Origin: Candidatus Zixiibacteriota bacterium | GTDB lineage: Bacteria > Zixibacteria > MSB-5A5 > GN15 > PGXB01 | Direction: 5' to 3' | DNA length: 64,000 nucleotides | Assembly (NCBI GenBank): GCA_016933695.1 | Contig: JAFGAL010000001.1 | Location: 186,001 to 250,000 of the forward strand | Part shown: positions 39,948 through 51,000 of the stretch, one piece after another | Numbering within the stretch: position 1 is the first letter of the stretch | Layout: each line of letters opens with the position of its first letter | Notes under the pieces: model-generated | What the model saw: only the letters and a program-made list of their open reading frames with translations | The model's database searches: none | Told to the model about the DNA's origin: nothing | Translations under genes and position numbers: made by a program

Positions 39948-41513
39948 ATGCGCAGGCTGTCCATGTTTTTCATAATCGGGGGTATTTTGGTAACATTATG
40001 TCTCGGCGGGTGCGGGCGGTCGCCATATCCGGACGACGTTGCCGAAGTGCTCGCACAGGCCGGCGACAATCGCGCCGAGCTGGAAAAAGTCATCGAGCAT
40101 TATCGCACCGAAGCCGACTCACTCAAACTCGAAGCGGCGTATTTTCTGATCGGCAACATGGAGGGACACGCCTATGCCACGTATGTCCTCAAGGACAGCG
40201 CCGACAGTATCATCCCGTTCAACGCGATGGATTACCCCGATTATGATGTCCTCTTGACCTCGATTGACAGTCTCGACAAGGCCCATCCCGGTTTGGATTT
40301 CAAACGCGGGGAGTTGATCAATGATATCGACGTCATCACCGCCGATTTTCTGATCACGCAGATCGACTACGCCTTCCGGGCCTGGCGCGAAAAACCATGG
40401 GCGGAAAATCTCTCGTTCGATGATTTCTGCCGCTATGTCCTTCCCTATCGCGGAAGCAATGAGCCGCTGGAAAACTGGCGGGAATATTTCTGGGATAAGT
40501 ACGCCGATGTCGCATCGGGCATGACCGATTCCACCGATCCGATCGAGGCGACCGTACTGATCAACAACGACGTGCGCTCGGGGTTTGTCTTTGACCGGCG
40601 GTTTTATTACCATCCCACTGACCTTGGTCTGAAAGAAATGCTTGAGTACGGCATGGGACGATGCGAGGACATGACCAATGTCACGATCTACGCCCTGCGC
40701 GCCAACGGTCTGGCAGTCACCAGCGACTACACCCCGTGCTGGGCCAATGCCGGCAACAATCACGCCTGGAATGCCATTTTGGCGCCCGACGGCCGGGTGA
40801 TTCCATTCATGGGGGCGGAAGCCAACCCCGGGGAATACCGCCTGCGTTACAAACTGGCGAAAGTGTACCGCAAGATGTTCAATAAAAATCCGGACAATCC
40901 GGTCTTTCTGGATCGTAAACAGGAGACGATCGCACCCTGGCTGGGCGGCAACAGCTTTATCGATGCCACCGCCGACTATGTCGATGTCTGCGATGTCGAG
41001 GTAACATTCGAGACTGTCGTCCCCGACTCGGTCGACCTGGCGTATCTGTGCGTGTTCAATTCCGGGGAGTGGAAAGCGATACACTGGGCGAAAATCGAAA
41101 ACAACCGCGCCGTGTTCACCGATATGGGCCGTAGCATCGCCTATCTCCCGGCGCTGTATCTCGATAAGGAAATCAAGCCGTGGGGTGCGCCGTTCATTCT
41201 GCACGATGACTGCACGCGACAGGTCCTGACACCGGGCAAGGATCGGATTACCGCCCGCCTGAACGCCACCACTGAAATCGAGCGGGCCGAATCCACCGAC
41301 GGCGTGCAGAAAGCGTATCTTACGTCCGGCAAAGACTACGAACTGAACTACTGGGACGGCGAGTGGCAGGCGCTGGACACCCTTCGGGCCGGCAACACGC
41401 CACTGGTGTTCGACTCCGTGCCCGTCGGAACTCTGTACTGGCTGACGGCGATCGATTCCGACCGCGAGGAACGCATTTTCACGCTCGATGGCGGTGAACA
41501 GATCTGGTGGTAA
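39948..41513 (+). CDS. Transglutaminase-like lipoprotein
   Basis: The 521-residue product has a lipobox (LCLGGC) and is predicted to sit on the inner or outer membrane facing the periplasm. At about residues 235-285 lies a transglutaminase-like core. The Cys is in YGMGRCEDMTNV, the His in AGNNHAWNAI and the Asp in APDGRVI. The C-terminal part has beta-rich segments of unknown type. The family includes proteases and peptide cross-linkers. GGAG precedes the ATG by nine bases. It is followed by the TonB receptor gene, which has its own promoter. Confidence 0.8.
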   Translation: MRRLSMFFIIGGILVTLCLGGCGRSPYPDDVAEVLAQAGDNRAELEKVIEHYRTEADSLKLEAAYFLIGNMEGHAYATYVLKDSADSIIPFNAMDYPDYDVLLTSIDSLDKAHPGLDFKRGELINDIDVITADFLITQIDYAFRAWREKPWAENLSFDDFCRYVLPYRGSNEPLENWREYFWDKYADVASGMTDSTDPIEATVLINNDVRSGFVFDRRFYYHPTDLGLKEMLEYGMGRCEDMTNVTIYALRANGLAVTSDYTPCWANAGNNHAWNAILAPDGRVIPFMGAEANPGEYRLRYKLAKVYRKMFNKNPDNPVFLDRKQETIAPWLGGNSFIDATADYVDVCDVEVTFETVVPDSVDLAYLCVFNSGEWKAIHWAKIENNRAVFTDMGRSIAYLPALYLDKEIKPWGAPFILHDDCTRQVLTPGKDRITARLNATTEIERAESTDGVQKAYLTSGKDYELNYWDGEWQALDTLRAGNTPLVFDSVPVGTLYWLTAIDSDREERIFTLDGGEQIWW

Positions 41514-41542
41514 ATCGTTTCGACCGCCGGGTCGAAAATAAT

Positions 41543-41571
41543 TTGTATAAATCGGTCCCTGTGTGTATATT
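41543..41571 (+). promoter_or_regulatory. Sigma-70 promoter of the TonB receptor gene
   Basis: TTGTAT (41543-41548), a 17-bp spacer and TATATT (41566-41571) predict a start point near 41578. This lies inside the longest open frame and so supports the ATG at 41649 as the true start. Confidence 0.65.
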
Positions 41572-41648
41572 GATTGCATAACCGCGAGATTCCTCACCAC
41601 CGTACAGGTAACAATATCTCTGGGCATTGTAATGCGAGGGAAGCATCT

Positions 41649-43955
41649 ATGAACAAGCGTACGGCACTCATTCTCCTGATTGGTTTTATCTGTCTGGTTC
41701 AATCGGCGTTTGCAACCGAGACCGCAACCATCACCGGCACCGTCAGCGACGTCTCCACCCTCCTTCCGCTGGAGGGAGTATCCATCACCATTGATAACAC
41801 CACCCGGGGTGCAACCACCGATACGGCGGGTGCATTCGCGATCGAAAAACTTCCGGCGGGTGAATACGGCCTGTCGGTGTCCCGGGTCGGATATCTGACC
41901 ACGCATCGCAAAGTGCGTCTCGATCCCGGCGACGCCAAAAACATACAGGTGGCGCTGGAACCGACCGCGCTGGAACTGGACCGGATCAATGTCACCGTGG
42001 CGCGATTCGCGGAGGAGACTTTCGCGTCACCATCGCCGGTTTCGATCACGACCGAACGGGAATTCGCGGAGCGGACCTTCAGCACCACCGCCGAGGTCCT
42101 TCGGGAGGAACCGGGTATCCTGGTGCAAAAAACCACCGCCGGTCACGGGGCGCCAATCATACGCGGACTGATCGGCAAACACGTTCTGTTGTTGTATGAC
42201 GGAATTCGTCTCAACCGCCCCACTTTCCGCTACGGCGCCAATCAATACCTGAACACGATCGACCTGGAATCGCTGGATCGGATCGAGGTCGTGCGCGGAC
42301 CGTCGTCGGTAATGTACGGCAGTGACGCGCTCGGCGGCGCGATCAACCTCATTCCCGGACGGTCGCGGTTGCACTGCGATGAACTGGTGCTGACCCCGAG
42401 CGTGAGCACGCGGTATTCCAGTGCCGATAACGGCTCGGCGAGTCATATCACTATCCTCGGTGATTATCATGACCTGGCCGCGCAGGTCGGCCTGTCGTAT
42501 AAATACATCGACGATCTCCGCGCCGGCGGGGATATCGGCAAACAGAAACCAACCGGATGGGAGGAAGTCAATCTCACCTCCCGCCTGCAATACTGGCTGA
42601 ACAACGACAACACCGTCAGTGTCGACTACCTGATGGTGCGGCAGGACGATGTCGCGCGGTATGATAAGTACGAATGCGGCGAATTCGAACAGTACGTGTA
42701 CGACCCGCAGGACCGCGATCTGGCGGCGGTGACGTTTACGTCGCAGAATCGGAGCGACCTCGTGCGAACGCTGAAAGCCAATCTGTCATATTGTCGGGAG
42801 AAAGAGGGCACGGTCAAGCAGAAAACCGGCAAGACGTCCATCGATTACGGGATGGACAAAATCACCACCTGGGGCGGGTACGCGCAGGCGGCACTGACAC
42901 CGCATGTCAGACATACGGTGCATGTCGGCGGCGAGTACTACTACGACGTCGTGCGCAGCAGTTTGTATTCGGTGGATGAAGGTGACGTGACGATCGAGCG
43001 TCCCACCTATCCCGACAATTCGAAATACCATTCACTGGGGGTTTTTCTCGAGGACGAATGGGCGCCGGCGGCGAAACTGAAAGTCACGGCGGGTGTCCGC
43101 TACAGTGTGATCCGGCTGATCTCGCCGCTGGAGGAGCCGTACGGTGAGTACGACGAAACGTACGACGACATCACCGGAGCGTTGGCGCTGACATTCACCG
43201 TGCACCCGAATGTCAACCTGATCGGCCGCTGGGCGCAGGGTTTCCGCGCCCCCAACCTGAACGACGGCACAGTGGTAAAATACTCCAGTAGCGGGGTCGA
43301 TGTCCCGACCATGGGCCTGAAACCGGAGCAAAGCAACAATTTCGAAATCGGGATAAAGTATCAGTCATCGCATGCCGACGGCAGTCTGTTCGCGTTTTAC
43401 AACAAACTGAAGGATTTTATCGACCGGATTCCGGGGTCGTACAATGGTCTGACCTTTTTCGATGAGGACGGCGACGGGATTCAGGACGAGGATGAGTACG
43501 ACGTCTACGAGCGCAAAAATGTTACCGACTCTTACATCTACGGATTCGAATTCGCCTTTGCGGCGCGGCTGAACCGCGTCTGGGAAACACGGCTCAACGG
43601 CCTCTGGATGCACGGCGAAAGTAATACCGACGATGAACCGATGAGCCGGATTCCCCCGCTGATGGGTTTGCTGTCGGTGCGGGCGCATCTTCGCCCGGAT
43701 TTCTGGGTCGAGTCGTTCGTCCGCGCGGCCGATGCCCAGCGACGGCTGTCACAGCGCGATATCGACGATACGCGCATCGGCCCGGAGGGAACCGACGACT
43801 GGGTGACGCTGAATATCCGCGCGCGCTATTCGTACGAGAAATGGTATATCACCCTGGCGCTGGAAAACGTTACCGACAAAGCGTACAAAGAACACGGTTC
43901 GGGAGTGTACTCACCGGGACGTAACCTGCTGGTCGGATTGGGGTACGGTTTGTAG
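41649..43955 (+). CDS. TonB-dependent receptor with N-terminal carboxypeptidase-like domain
   Basis: The 768-residue outer-membrane receptor has a signal peptide (ending AFAT) and a carboxypeptidase-regulatory-like domain at about residues 25-100 (ITGTVSDVSTLLPLEGVSI). The plug domain includes APIIRGLIGKHVLLLYDGIR and RIEVVRGPSSVMYGSDALGG. A beta-barrel fills the rest. This domain order is typical of the CirA/FCB type. The substrate (iron complex, vitamin, peptide or sugar) is not clear. The start has GAGGGA upstream. No TonB or ExbBD gene is present in the window. Confidence 0.93.
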   Translation: MNKRTALILLIGFICLVQSAFATETATITGTVSDVSTLLPLEGVSITIDNTTRGATTDTAGAFAIEKLPAGEYGLSVSRVGYLTTHRKVRLDPGDAKNIQVALEPTALELDRINVTVARFAEETFASPSPVSITTEREFAERTFSTTAEVLREEPGILVQKTTAGHGAPIIRGLIGKHVLLLYDGIRLNRPTFRYGANQYLNTIDLESLDRIEVVRGPSSVMYGSDALGGAINLIPGRSRLHCDELVLTPSVSTRYSSADNGSASHITILGDYHDLAAQVGLSYKYIDDLRAGGDIGKQKPTGWEEVNLTSRLQYWLNNDNTVSVDYLMVRQDDVARYDKYECGEFEQYVYDPQDRDLAAVTFTSQNRSDLVRTLKANLSYCREKEGTVKQKTGKTSIDYGMDKITTWGGYAQAALTPHVRHTVHVGGEYYYDVVRSSLYSVDEGDVTIERPTYPDNSKYHSLGVFLEDEWAPAAKLKVTAGVRYSVIRLISPLEEPYGEYDETYDDITGALALTFTVHPNVNLIGRWAQGFRAPNLNDGTVVKYSSSGVDVPTMGLKPEQSNNFEIGIKYQSSHADGSLFAFYNKLKDFIDRIPGSYNGLTFFDEDGDGIQDEDEYDVYERKNVTDSYIYGFEFAFAARLNRVWETRLNGLWMHGESNTDDEPMSRIPPLMGLLSVRAHLRPDFWVESFVRAADAQRRLSQRDIDDTRIGPEGTDDWVTLNIRARYSYEKWYITLALENVTDKAYKEHGSGVYSPGRNLLVGLGYGL

Positions 43956-43979
43956 GTTTTACGAGACGATATGGTACGA

Positions 43980-44012
43980 AAAGACGGGAGTATGACACTC
44001 CCGTCTTTTTTT
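43980..44012. terminator. Rho-independent terminator between convergent genes
   Basis: A perfect 12-bp stem (AAAGACGGGAGT with ACTCCCGTCTTT, loop ATGAC) runs into a T-tract on the plus strand. It serves the TonB receptor gene and may also act on the convergent gene. Confidence 0.92.
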
Positions 44013-44018
44013 GTTTTG

Positions 44019-46253
44019 TCACCAGGCCGATTTGGCGTTCATTAAAAGGTAGGCAATCAGGTACAACACCGCGCCAAGCAGGAGCGCCACGGAGAATCCG
44101 TAGGTAAACGCCACCAGCAGGATCGCGGTCGAACCCAGTACCGATGCGACGCCGTTCACCGCGAATCCCCAGTCGATAAGTGGTCCGACCCGCAGCGTTC
44201 CTTTCGGGAAGGGCATCCCCATGAAAAAGCCGAGCGGCAATATCAACAGCACCGTGATTATAATTCGCGGAACCATGGTCAACCCGCCCAGGGGGGCGGT
44301 AATATGTCCGAACACCAGCGCATCCAGAAGCAACCAGCCCACAATTCCGAGGAACGCCACCCGGTCGCTGACTTTCGCGGCAAAGCGACTGCCGATTCCC
44401 GAACCGACCAACAGGGCCAGCAAAATCGCCACGATGGTGTACACCGACGGCCCGATGAACAGCGTGTATTTTTGCATCAGGACGATTTCCACGATCATGA
44501 ACGCCATCCCGATGACGAAGAAATACAGCCACGGCACCGCGCGCAAATGCTCCTGTTTGCTGAAATACGGCAGAAGGTTCAGCGGTATGATTAAAATTCC
44601 CACCACCAGCAGGATGATAATGATCAGGACTTTCGACAGCGGAAATCCCATGAACTCGTATGGTAACACCTCGGCCAGATTGTCCCAGCTGAAATTGGCC
44701 CACCGTCCCGTCTGCGCGATAAACGGCTTGTTGTCGGTGCACGGCGAGATGTCGATTACAAGTGTGTCGGCATGCGTCTCCCATCCATCCAGGACGATCC
44801 GGTTATACAGGTTGTCCGGTGCGGAATCCGTCGGCGGATACAGCAGGTGAATATACCCCTGCATTTCGGGAGTCAGATCGACAATGGCATGATACCGAAG
44901 CGTATCGGTCAGGGGTCGTTTGGAGAGGAGTATCGCCTTCCGGCGCAACTGCGGGAAATTGTACACGGCAAAATGCGAATTGATATCCTCGACTCCCTCG
45001 GCCCGCAGCGCGGCCATCGCCTCGCTGACAATACGCGTCATATAAAACTGATGCTCCATCATCATGAACCCGCTGTCGGACAGCGACTGCCAGTAATCCC
45101 GAAACGCCTCGGTGGTAAACAGGTAGTTTTCCGCCAGTGCGAACGCCCCCGAGGCCAGCGCCGACCAGGTATTGGAACTGAGCGAGTAAATGACGTCAAA
45201 TTTGTTTTTATGCCGCCGCACATACGCGCGGGCGTCCTCGGTGACCACGGTCACCCGTGGGTCATCGTAAATATGCCCGGAAAACTCCGCCAAGTCACCG
45301 TGTTTCATCATCTCGTTGATGCGGCCGTTGACTTCGACGGCATGGATTTCCGTCGCGCCCTCCTGCAGGGCATGCAGGACATCGGTGCCGCCGCCAGAAC
45401 CAAGCGAGAGAAAGACGCAGGAATCGAACTGCCGGATCAGGTAATCGACCGGAATGCCGACTTGAAACCGCAGGGAATCGGGACGATCCCAGTTGCCGTC
45501 GAACCGATACACCGGCGAATTGGCGACATTGTCGATCTCCAGTCCCCAGAAGTCCTCGTTGTATTCATAGATTTTAATTTTCGACAGGGCATCCCAGGTT
45601 ACGCTGTGAATCGGCGCGCGCTCCTGGCGCTCGTTGTGCAACAGTGTCGATGAATACACGGTCAACACCACCGCTCCGGCGGCCAGGACCACCGGGACCG
45701 CTTTTAACCACCGTCGACAGGTGAGAATTGCCGCCAGCAGCACCGGAAGTCCGCAGAGAAACGTCGCGACCGGGGTACCAACCCAGTTCATGACGACAAT
45801 CGCCAGGGTCGCCCCCAGACCGGCGCCCAGCAGATCCGCCATGTACAGGCGCGGCATATCCTGATGGTTCTGCTTGAACAGCATGGCCAGCGCCATGCCA
45901 CCAAAGAAAAACGAGGAACTCAAAAGGATAATGGTCACAACGAATTTGCCGACCATGATCCAATTGCCGAACAAGGTGGAGAAATCGAGTCCGAGGTGGA
46001 ACACCAGCGGCGGCCCGGCCAAGCTCATGAGACCGGTCAGCGCGAGATAGACTCCGAGATATTCCTGTTTGTTAAGAAAAGCGAACAATCTCAGCGACAG
46101 GCCCCCCAGTCCCAGGCCGAGAATCGCCAGAGAGAGTGTCAGAAAGGCGAACGTGTAGAAAAATTCCGCTGAAAAAATCCGTGTCCAGACAATTTCCAGC
46201 GCGATCATCGTGAGTGACATCAATCCGATGACGAGTAATTTCCGGTATGTCAT
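44019..46253 (-). CDS. Membrane protein with spermidine-synthase-like domain
   Basis: The 744-residue protein alternates about five N-terminal membrane spans, a soluble SAM-dependent domain, and more spans at the C terminus. The soluble part at about residues 270-480 has the Rossmann motif SLGSGGGTDVLHAL. The acidic loop HAVEVNGRIN and the segment DPRVTVVTEDARAYVR follow. Fused 'spermidine synthase-like' membrane proteins are common in uncultivated bacteria, and their true substrate is unproven. The active-site Asp pair typical of SpeE is not obvious, so methyl transfer or polyamine transfer to another acceptor is possible. Confidence 0.8.
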   Translation of the reverse strand: MTYRKLLVIGLMSLTMIALEIVWTRIFSAEFFYTFAFLTLSLAILGLGLGGLSLRLFAFLNKQEYLGVYLALTGLMSLAGPPLVFHLGLDFSTLFGNWIMVGKFVVTIILLSSSFFFGGMALAMLFKQNHQDMPRLYMADLLGAGLGATLAIVVMNWVGTPVATFLCGLPVLLAAILTCRRWLKAVPVVLAAGAVVLTVYSSTLLHNERQERAPIHSVTWDALSKIKIYEYNEDFWGLEIDNVANSPVYRFDGNWDRPDSLRFQVGIPVDYLIRQFDSCVFLSLGSGGGTDVLHALQEGATEIHAVEVNGRINEMMKHGDLAEFSGHIYDDPRVTVVTEDARAYVRRHKNKFDVIYSLSSNTWSALASGAFALAENYLFTTEAFRDYWQSLSDSGFMMMEHQFYMTRIVSEAMAALRAEGVEDINSHFAVYNFPQLRRKAILLSKRPLTDTLRYHAIVDLTPEMQGYIHLLYPPTDSAPDNLYNRIVLDGWETHADTLVIDISPCTDNKPFIAQTGRWANFSWDNLAEVLPYEFMGFPLSKVLIIIILLVVGILIIPLNLLPYFSKQEHLRAVPWLYFFVIGMAFMIVEIVLMQKYTLFIGPSVYTIVAILLALLVGSGIGSRFAAKVSDRVAFLGIVGWLLLDALVFGHITAPLGGLTMVPRIIITVLLILPLGFFMGMPFPKGTLRVGPLIDWGFAVNGVASVLGSTAILLVAFTYGFSVALLLGAVLYLIAYLLMNAKSAW

Positions 46254-46565
46254 GATGATTCCTTAAGAAGGTCTCCGCTGTCGATGGATGGCGTGTGTTG
46301 CTATCCGGCGCCGGGTGGCATATGACTGTCCTGATCCGGATAACAGGGAGAGCGTTGTTGATTATTCCGGGTTGCATATGTTTACATTACGAGGACAGAA
46401 GTGGAAAGGTTTCGACGGAAGGGACAAATACAAACCATCAGAAATTCCTGTTACAGGGCCGTTTCCCGAAAAAAGGCCGATCGGATCTGTTTTTTGTTTG
46501 ATTTGGTGAACCGAATAACGATTTTACGGTTACAGTCTGAATAAACTCATTGGAAAGTGAAGGAA
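46254..46565. other. Divergent intergenic region, no gene seen
   Basis: About 310 bp separate the membrane spermidine-synthase-like gene from the TolC-type gene. I found no convincing promoter, hairpin or small gene in it. Divergent promoters are expected here. Confidence 0.4.
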
Positions 46566-48053
46566 ATGCGGATAATATCCAGAATAGGCACCTTCGGTCT
46601 TTTTATATCTATTTTGCTGCTTTTTGAGTCGGCGATTGTCCCGGAGGCCCGGGCAAACACAATCTCGCTGGATGAATTTCTGACGAGTATTCAACAGCGT
46701 CATCCCCTGATCATCTGGGAAAACCTGACTCCGGAGATCGAGCGGGCAAACCGCGAACGCTATCTGGCGGACCAGGACTGGCGGCTCGACGCCCGGCAGT
46801 CGCTGTATACGGTAAAACCGGTCACGACCAGTTCCTTTCAGCCCAGCCGGATCACCGAAGTCAAACTGGATGCTTCACTGGGGCGCACTCTCTGGTCGAC
46901 CGGCGGTGCTTTTTCGATGGCGTGGTCATCGGCACGTACCGATCAAACGCTTCCCGGTTTGACATTTCCTTCGGAGTCGGGCCCGGTTGCCATATCAACC
47001 GGAGCGTCGCGGCTGTACGAACATCGGTTATCGCTTACGTACAGTCAGCCCCTATTACGGGATTTCGGCGGCCGGCTGGATCGTCTGGAGTACGATCTCA
47101 GCACTTACAATGTCACGGTTGCGGAATTGGAGGCGGTTGAAAACCAGGAAGATTTTTTGCGTGATCTCGGTCTTCAGTATCTGGATTGGGTATTCCTCCA
47201 AGAGCAAGTGCTGATTGCCGAACGTCGCCTGCAACTGGCCGAGGAACAATTGGAGCAAACCACGGAAAAGCATGAGGCCAACCTGATTGACAAAGTCGAT
47301 GTCCTGCGGGCCGAAGATGCCGTTCGCACAGCCCGTCAAAACATGGTATTGCTTCGCTCGCGGTTTGACGCCCGGCGCGCCGAGCTGGCGGTGCTGGCGC
47401 AGGACACCGGAATAAACGAAATGATTCCTGCCTATGATATTTATGCGCTGGCGGATCTCCCATCGGTCGAGGAGTCCTCGGCACAAATTGCCGCCGGTTC
47501 CCGCCGGTTGCAGGTGCTGGCTCAGCGGCGCGACCAGTTCCGGGAACGCCGCTCCGGATTTGCGGAAACCGGGCGCCCCAGCCTTAATCTCGATCTCGGA
47601 GTCGGATTAACCGGTGGCGATAATGGTTTTGGCAATTCGCTGGAGATGACCAAACCCGATTTTTCGGTCGCGTTTGCATTTACGCAGGCGATTGGAGCCA
47701 ATGCCGCCGAGTCCGATGTCGCAAGGTCCGACATCGAAATCCGCCGATTGGAGGCCCAGATGGATCTGACGACCCTGAACCTGCAGTCGATCCTGACCGG
47801 CCTGTTGATTCAGCTGTACGAGCTGGAACGGGTTCTTGAACTCAACCAGGAGGAAATCGAATCGGCGGCCCGGCGTACTGAGGAGGAAGTGAAGCTGTAT
47901 GAACAGGGACGCGGTGAGTTGACGTTTGTCATTCAGAGCCGGGACAACGAACAGAATGCCCGCTTGACCTATGCGGGCAATGCCATTGCGTATCATAAAC
48001 TGCTGTTACAGTACCGAGCGTTGACCGATCAGCTGTTAACGAGACAGAAGTAA
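46566..48053 (+). CDS. TolC-family outer-membrane efflux protein
   Basis: The 495-residue protein has a signal peptide (ending ARA) and two similar halves with long amphipathic helices, the TolC layout. A typical helix is QVLIAERRLQLAEEQLEQTT. No lipobox is present, so it is TolC-like rather than OprM-like. AAGGAA lies just before the ATG. The RND pump gene follows after 13 bp, but no adaptor (membrane fusion protein) gene lies between or next to them. Confidence 0.88.
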   Translation: MRIISRIGTFGLFISILLLFESAIVPEARANTISLDEFLTSIQQRHPLIIWENLTPEIERANRERYLADQDWRLDARQSLYTVKPVTTSSFQPSRITEVKLDASLGRTLWSTGGAFSMAWSSARTDQTLPGLTFPSESGPVAISTGASRLYEHRLSLTYSQPLLRDFGGRLDRLEYDLSTYNVTVAELEAVENQEDFLRDLGLQYLDWVFLQEQVLIAERRLQLAEEQLEQTTEKHEANLIDKVDVLRAEDAVRTARQNMVLLRSRFDARRAELAVLAQDTGINEMIPAYDIYALADLPSVEESSAQIAAGSRRLQVLAQRRDQFRERRSGFAETGRPSLNLDLGVGLTGGDNGFGNSLEMTKPDFSVAFAFTQAIGANAAESDVARSDIEIRRLEAQMDLTTLNLQSILTGLLIQLYELERVLELNQEEIESAARRTEEEVKLYEQGRGELTFVIQSRDNEQNARLTYAGNAIAYHKLLLQYRALTDQLLTRQK

Positions 48054-48066
48054 ACGGAAATCCGAC

Positions 48067-51000
48067 ATGAACAGTTTTTTCAGATTTTTCACCGAACGCC
48101 ATATGCTGGCAAACCTGTTCACGGTCATGATGATCCTGTTGGGCGTGGGCGCCCTGGTGCAGATCAAGCGCGATATTTTTCCCGAGGTTGATTTTGGCGA
48201 GGTAATCATCACCACGCGCTATCCCGGGGCATCTCCGGAAGATGTGGAACTGAATGTCACCAATAGAATTGAAGAGGAGATCAAGGGCGTTTCCAATATC
48301 GACAATATCACCTCGTACTCGATGGAAGACTTGTCCATTATCAACATCTCCATCGACCTGCAGGCTGATGACAAGGATGCAATTCGCGACGATATCCGCG
48401 AGGCGGTCAACCGCGTCACCGATTTACCCGATGAAGTGACTGAAGCTCCGCTGGTACTCGAGATCAACAGCGAAATCCTGCCGGTCATTGAGGTCGGTGT
48501 TTCCGGTGATCTTCCCTATCCCGAATTGCGCGAGGTGGCCCGCCTGTTCAAGAAAAAGCTTGAGAATGTTTCAGGGGTATCGACGGTGGACGAGTTCTGG
48601 TATCTTGACCGAGAGATAAAAATCGAGGTCTCGCCGGACTCGGTGAAAAAATATCAAATTCCTCTACAGGAAATCGCGGCCGCGATCAGTCGCCGCAATA
48701 TCCGCTCCACGGGGGGATCGTTCGAATCGTACACCAGCGAAAAGAGCCTGGTTACCCTGGCACAGTTTCGTGATCCCGATGAAGTCAGCGACGTGATCGT
48801 GCGTTCCACGTTCAGCGGGCCGTCGGTCCGGGTCGGTGACCTGGCGACGATCAGTGACGAGTTTGAAGATCCGATTGTTATTTCCCGAATGAACGGCAAG
48901 CCGGCGATTACCTTCTCCGTTTTGAAGAAAAAATCAGCGGATATCATCCGCACGGCAGACGCCATCAAGAATCTGGTGAAGCAGGAAGCGGAATTGCTTC
49001 CCGATGGCGTGAAAATCCTGTTTGCCGATGATATCTCATATTATCTGCGAAACCGATTCAATGTTGTCCTTTCCAACGGGGCAATCGGCCTGGTGTTGGT
49101 ATTGATCGTCTTGTCGATTTTTCTCAATTTGCGAACCGCGTTCTGGGTGGCGCTGGGGATCCCGGTGGTCCTGCTCGGGATCATCTTTCTGCTTCCGGTA
49201 ACCGGGGCGTACCTGGACATTATCGCATTGGCGGCCATGATACAGGTGATCGGTATTATTGTCGATGACGGAATTATCGTCGGGGAGAATATTGTCCGTC
49301 GACGAGAACGTGGTGATCCGCCGTTAGTGGCGGCGTCGGAGGGTATCCGGGAGGTTTTTCGTCCGGTCATGACAACCATCCTGACGACGTTCCTGGCGTT
49401 TGCCCCGATGTTTTTCATGTCCGGTGTGTTTGGCGAATTTGTCGTGAGTATCCCGCTCGTGATCAGCCTGGCGGTGTTTATTTCGGCATTTGAGCTGGTT
49501 ATCGCTCTCCCGGCGCACCTCATGCCGGGGTTGAAGAGAATTCAGCCCGGCAACAAGAAGGGCGGACGGCATTGGTTTGACGGTATCCGCCGATTGTTCC
49601 AGAAATATATGTATTACGTTCTCAAGGCGCGCTATGCGTTTCTGGCATTGTCGATCGCGCTGTTTTTCGGGACGATGTATTATACCGCAACCCACATGAA
49701 ATTCGTGCTTTTCCCGAGTACCGCCTCGGACAATTTCAATATCTATCTCGAACTCCCGGTGGGGTCGTCGATGCAGAAGACCGTCGATAAGACCAGGGAG
49801 ATCGAGCAATTCATACTGGAACTACCGCAACAGGAAATCGCATCATTCTCGTCGCGGATCGGCACGCACGGAGAACGCCAGCCGGGTGAGTACGAACACT
49901 GGGCGCTTATTAAGGTCAACCTGGTGCCGTATGCCAGACGCGATCGTACCGCGGCGCAGATTATCGAAAGCCTGCGACCGCGGACCGATTCGCTGGGCGG
50001 ATTTGAAAAACTGCTGTACAATGTCGAGGCCGGCGGGCCGCCGGTGGGATCGCCAGTGACGATTCGGGTGGTTGGTTCCGACGACCGCATGCGCCGGACT
50101 CTGACCGACTCCCTGGTGACATTTCTGGAATCCATCGACGGCGTGACGGATATCGATCGCAATGACAAGCTGGGGAAGATGCAGATCCAGCTTGATATTG
50201 ATTACGATCGGCTGGCCCGACTGGGGTTGACCGTTGCCGATGTCGCCGCGACCGCACGCATCGCCTATGACGGGCAGGTGGTGACCAGTGTTCGCTACGG
50301 AGAAGAGGATGTCGATTTCCGTGTTATTTTCAACCGCTCGGCACGAACCAATCCCGCCACGCTGGGCAATCTCCTGATCCCCAACGACCAGGGACGGCTG
50401 ATCAGGCTGAGCGAAGTGGCCACGTTCAACAGCGGTCCCGGCCCTTCGAGTTATTACCATTATGACCGGGAACGCACCACCACCGTGACCGGCGATATCG
50501 TGAAAGGCAAAGCTACGCCGCTTGAGGTAACCTCGGCGGCGGTGGCGCATTTCGATCTTGATCGTGACTGGCCCGGCATGCGCATGGTTATCGGCGGCGA
50601 AGCCGAGGAAACCGCGGAATCGTTCCGCAGTCTCTTTATCGCCTTTATCATCGCCGTGATCGGAATCTATTTTATCCTGATCCTGCTGTTCAATTCCGCC
50701 ACACAGCCCCTGATGGTGATGGTGGCGATTCCATTCGGCCTGATCGCGGTGGTGATTGCCTTCGCCCTTCACGGAGAACCGCTGGGTTTTCTGGCAATGA
50801 TGGGATTGATCGGGCTGACCGGCGTGGTGGTCAATGATTCACTGGTGATGGTCGATCATATCAATCAACTGCGCAAAGCCCATCCAACCATGCCGATTCT
50901 GGATGTGGTGGCCCAGGGCGCGGCCAATCGCCTGCGGGCAATTATCATGACTACGCTTACCACGGTTGTCGGACTGATTCCACTGGCCTATGGTATCGGC

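Noticed and set aside
40119-41906. A 595-codon minus-strand frame opposite the transglutaminase and TonB receptor genes
   Set aside because: It is antisense to two well-supported genes, lacks recognisable domains or a ribosome-binding site, and arises from GC-rich codon bias.
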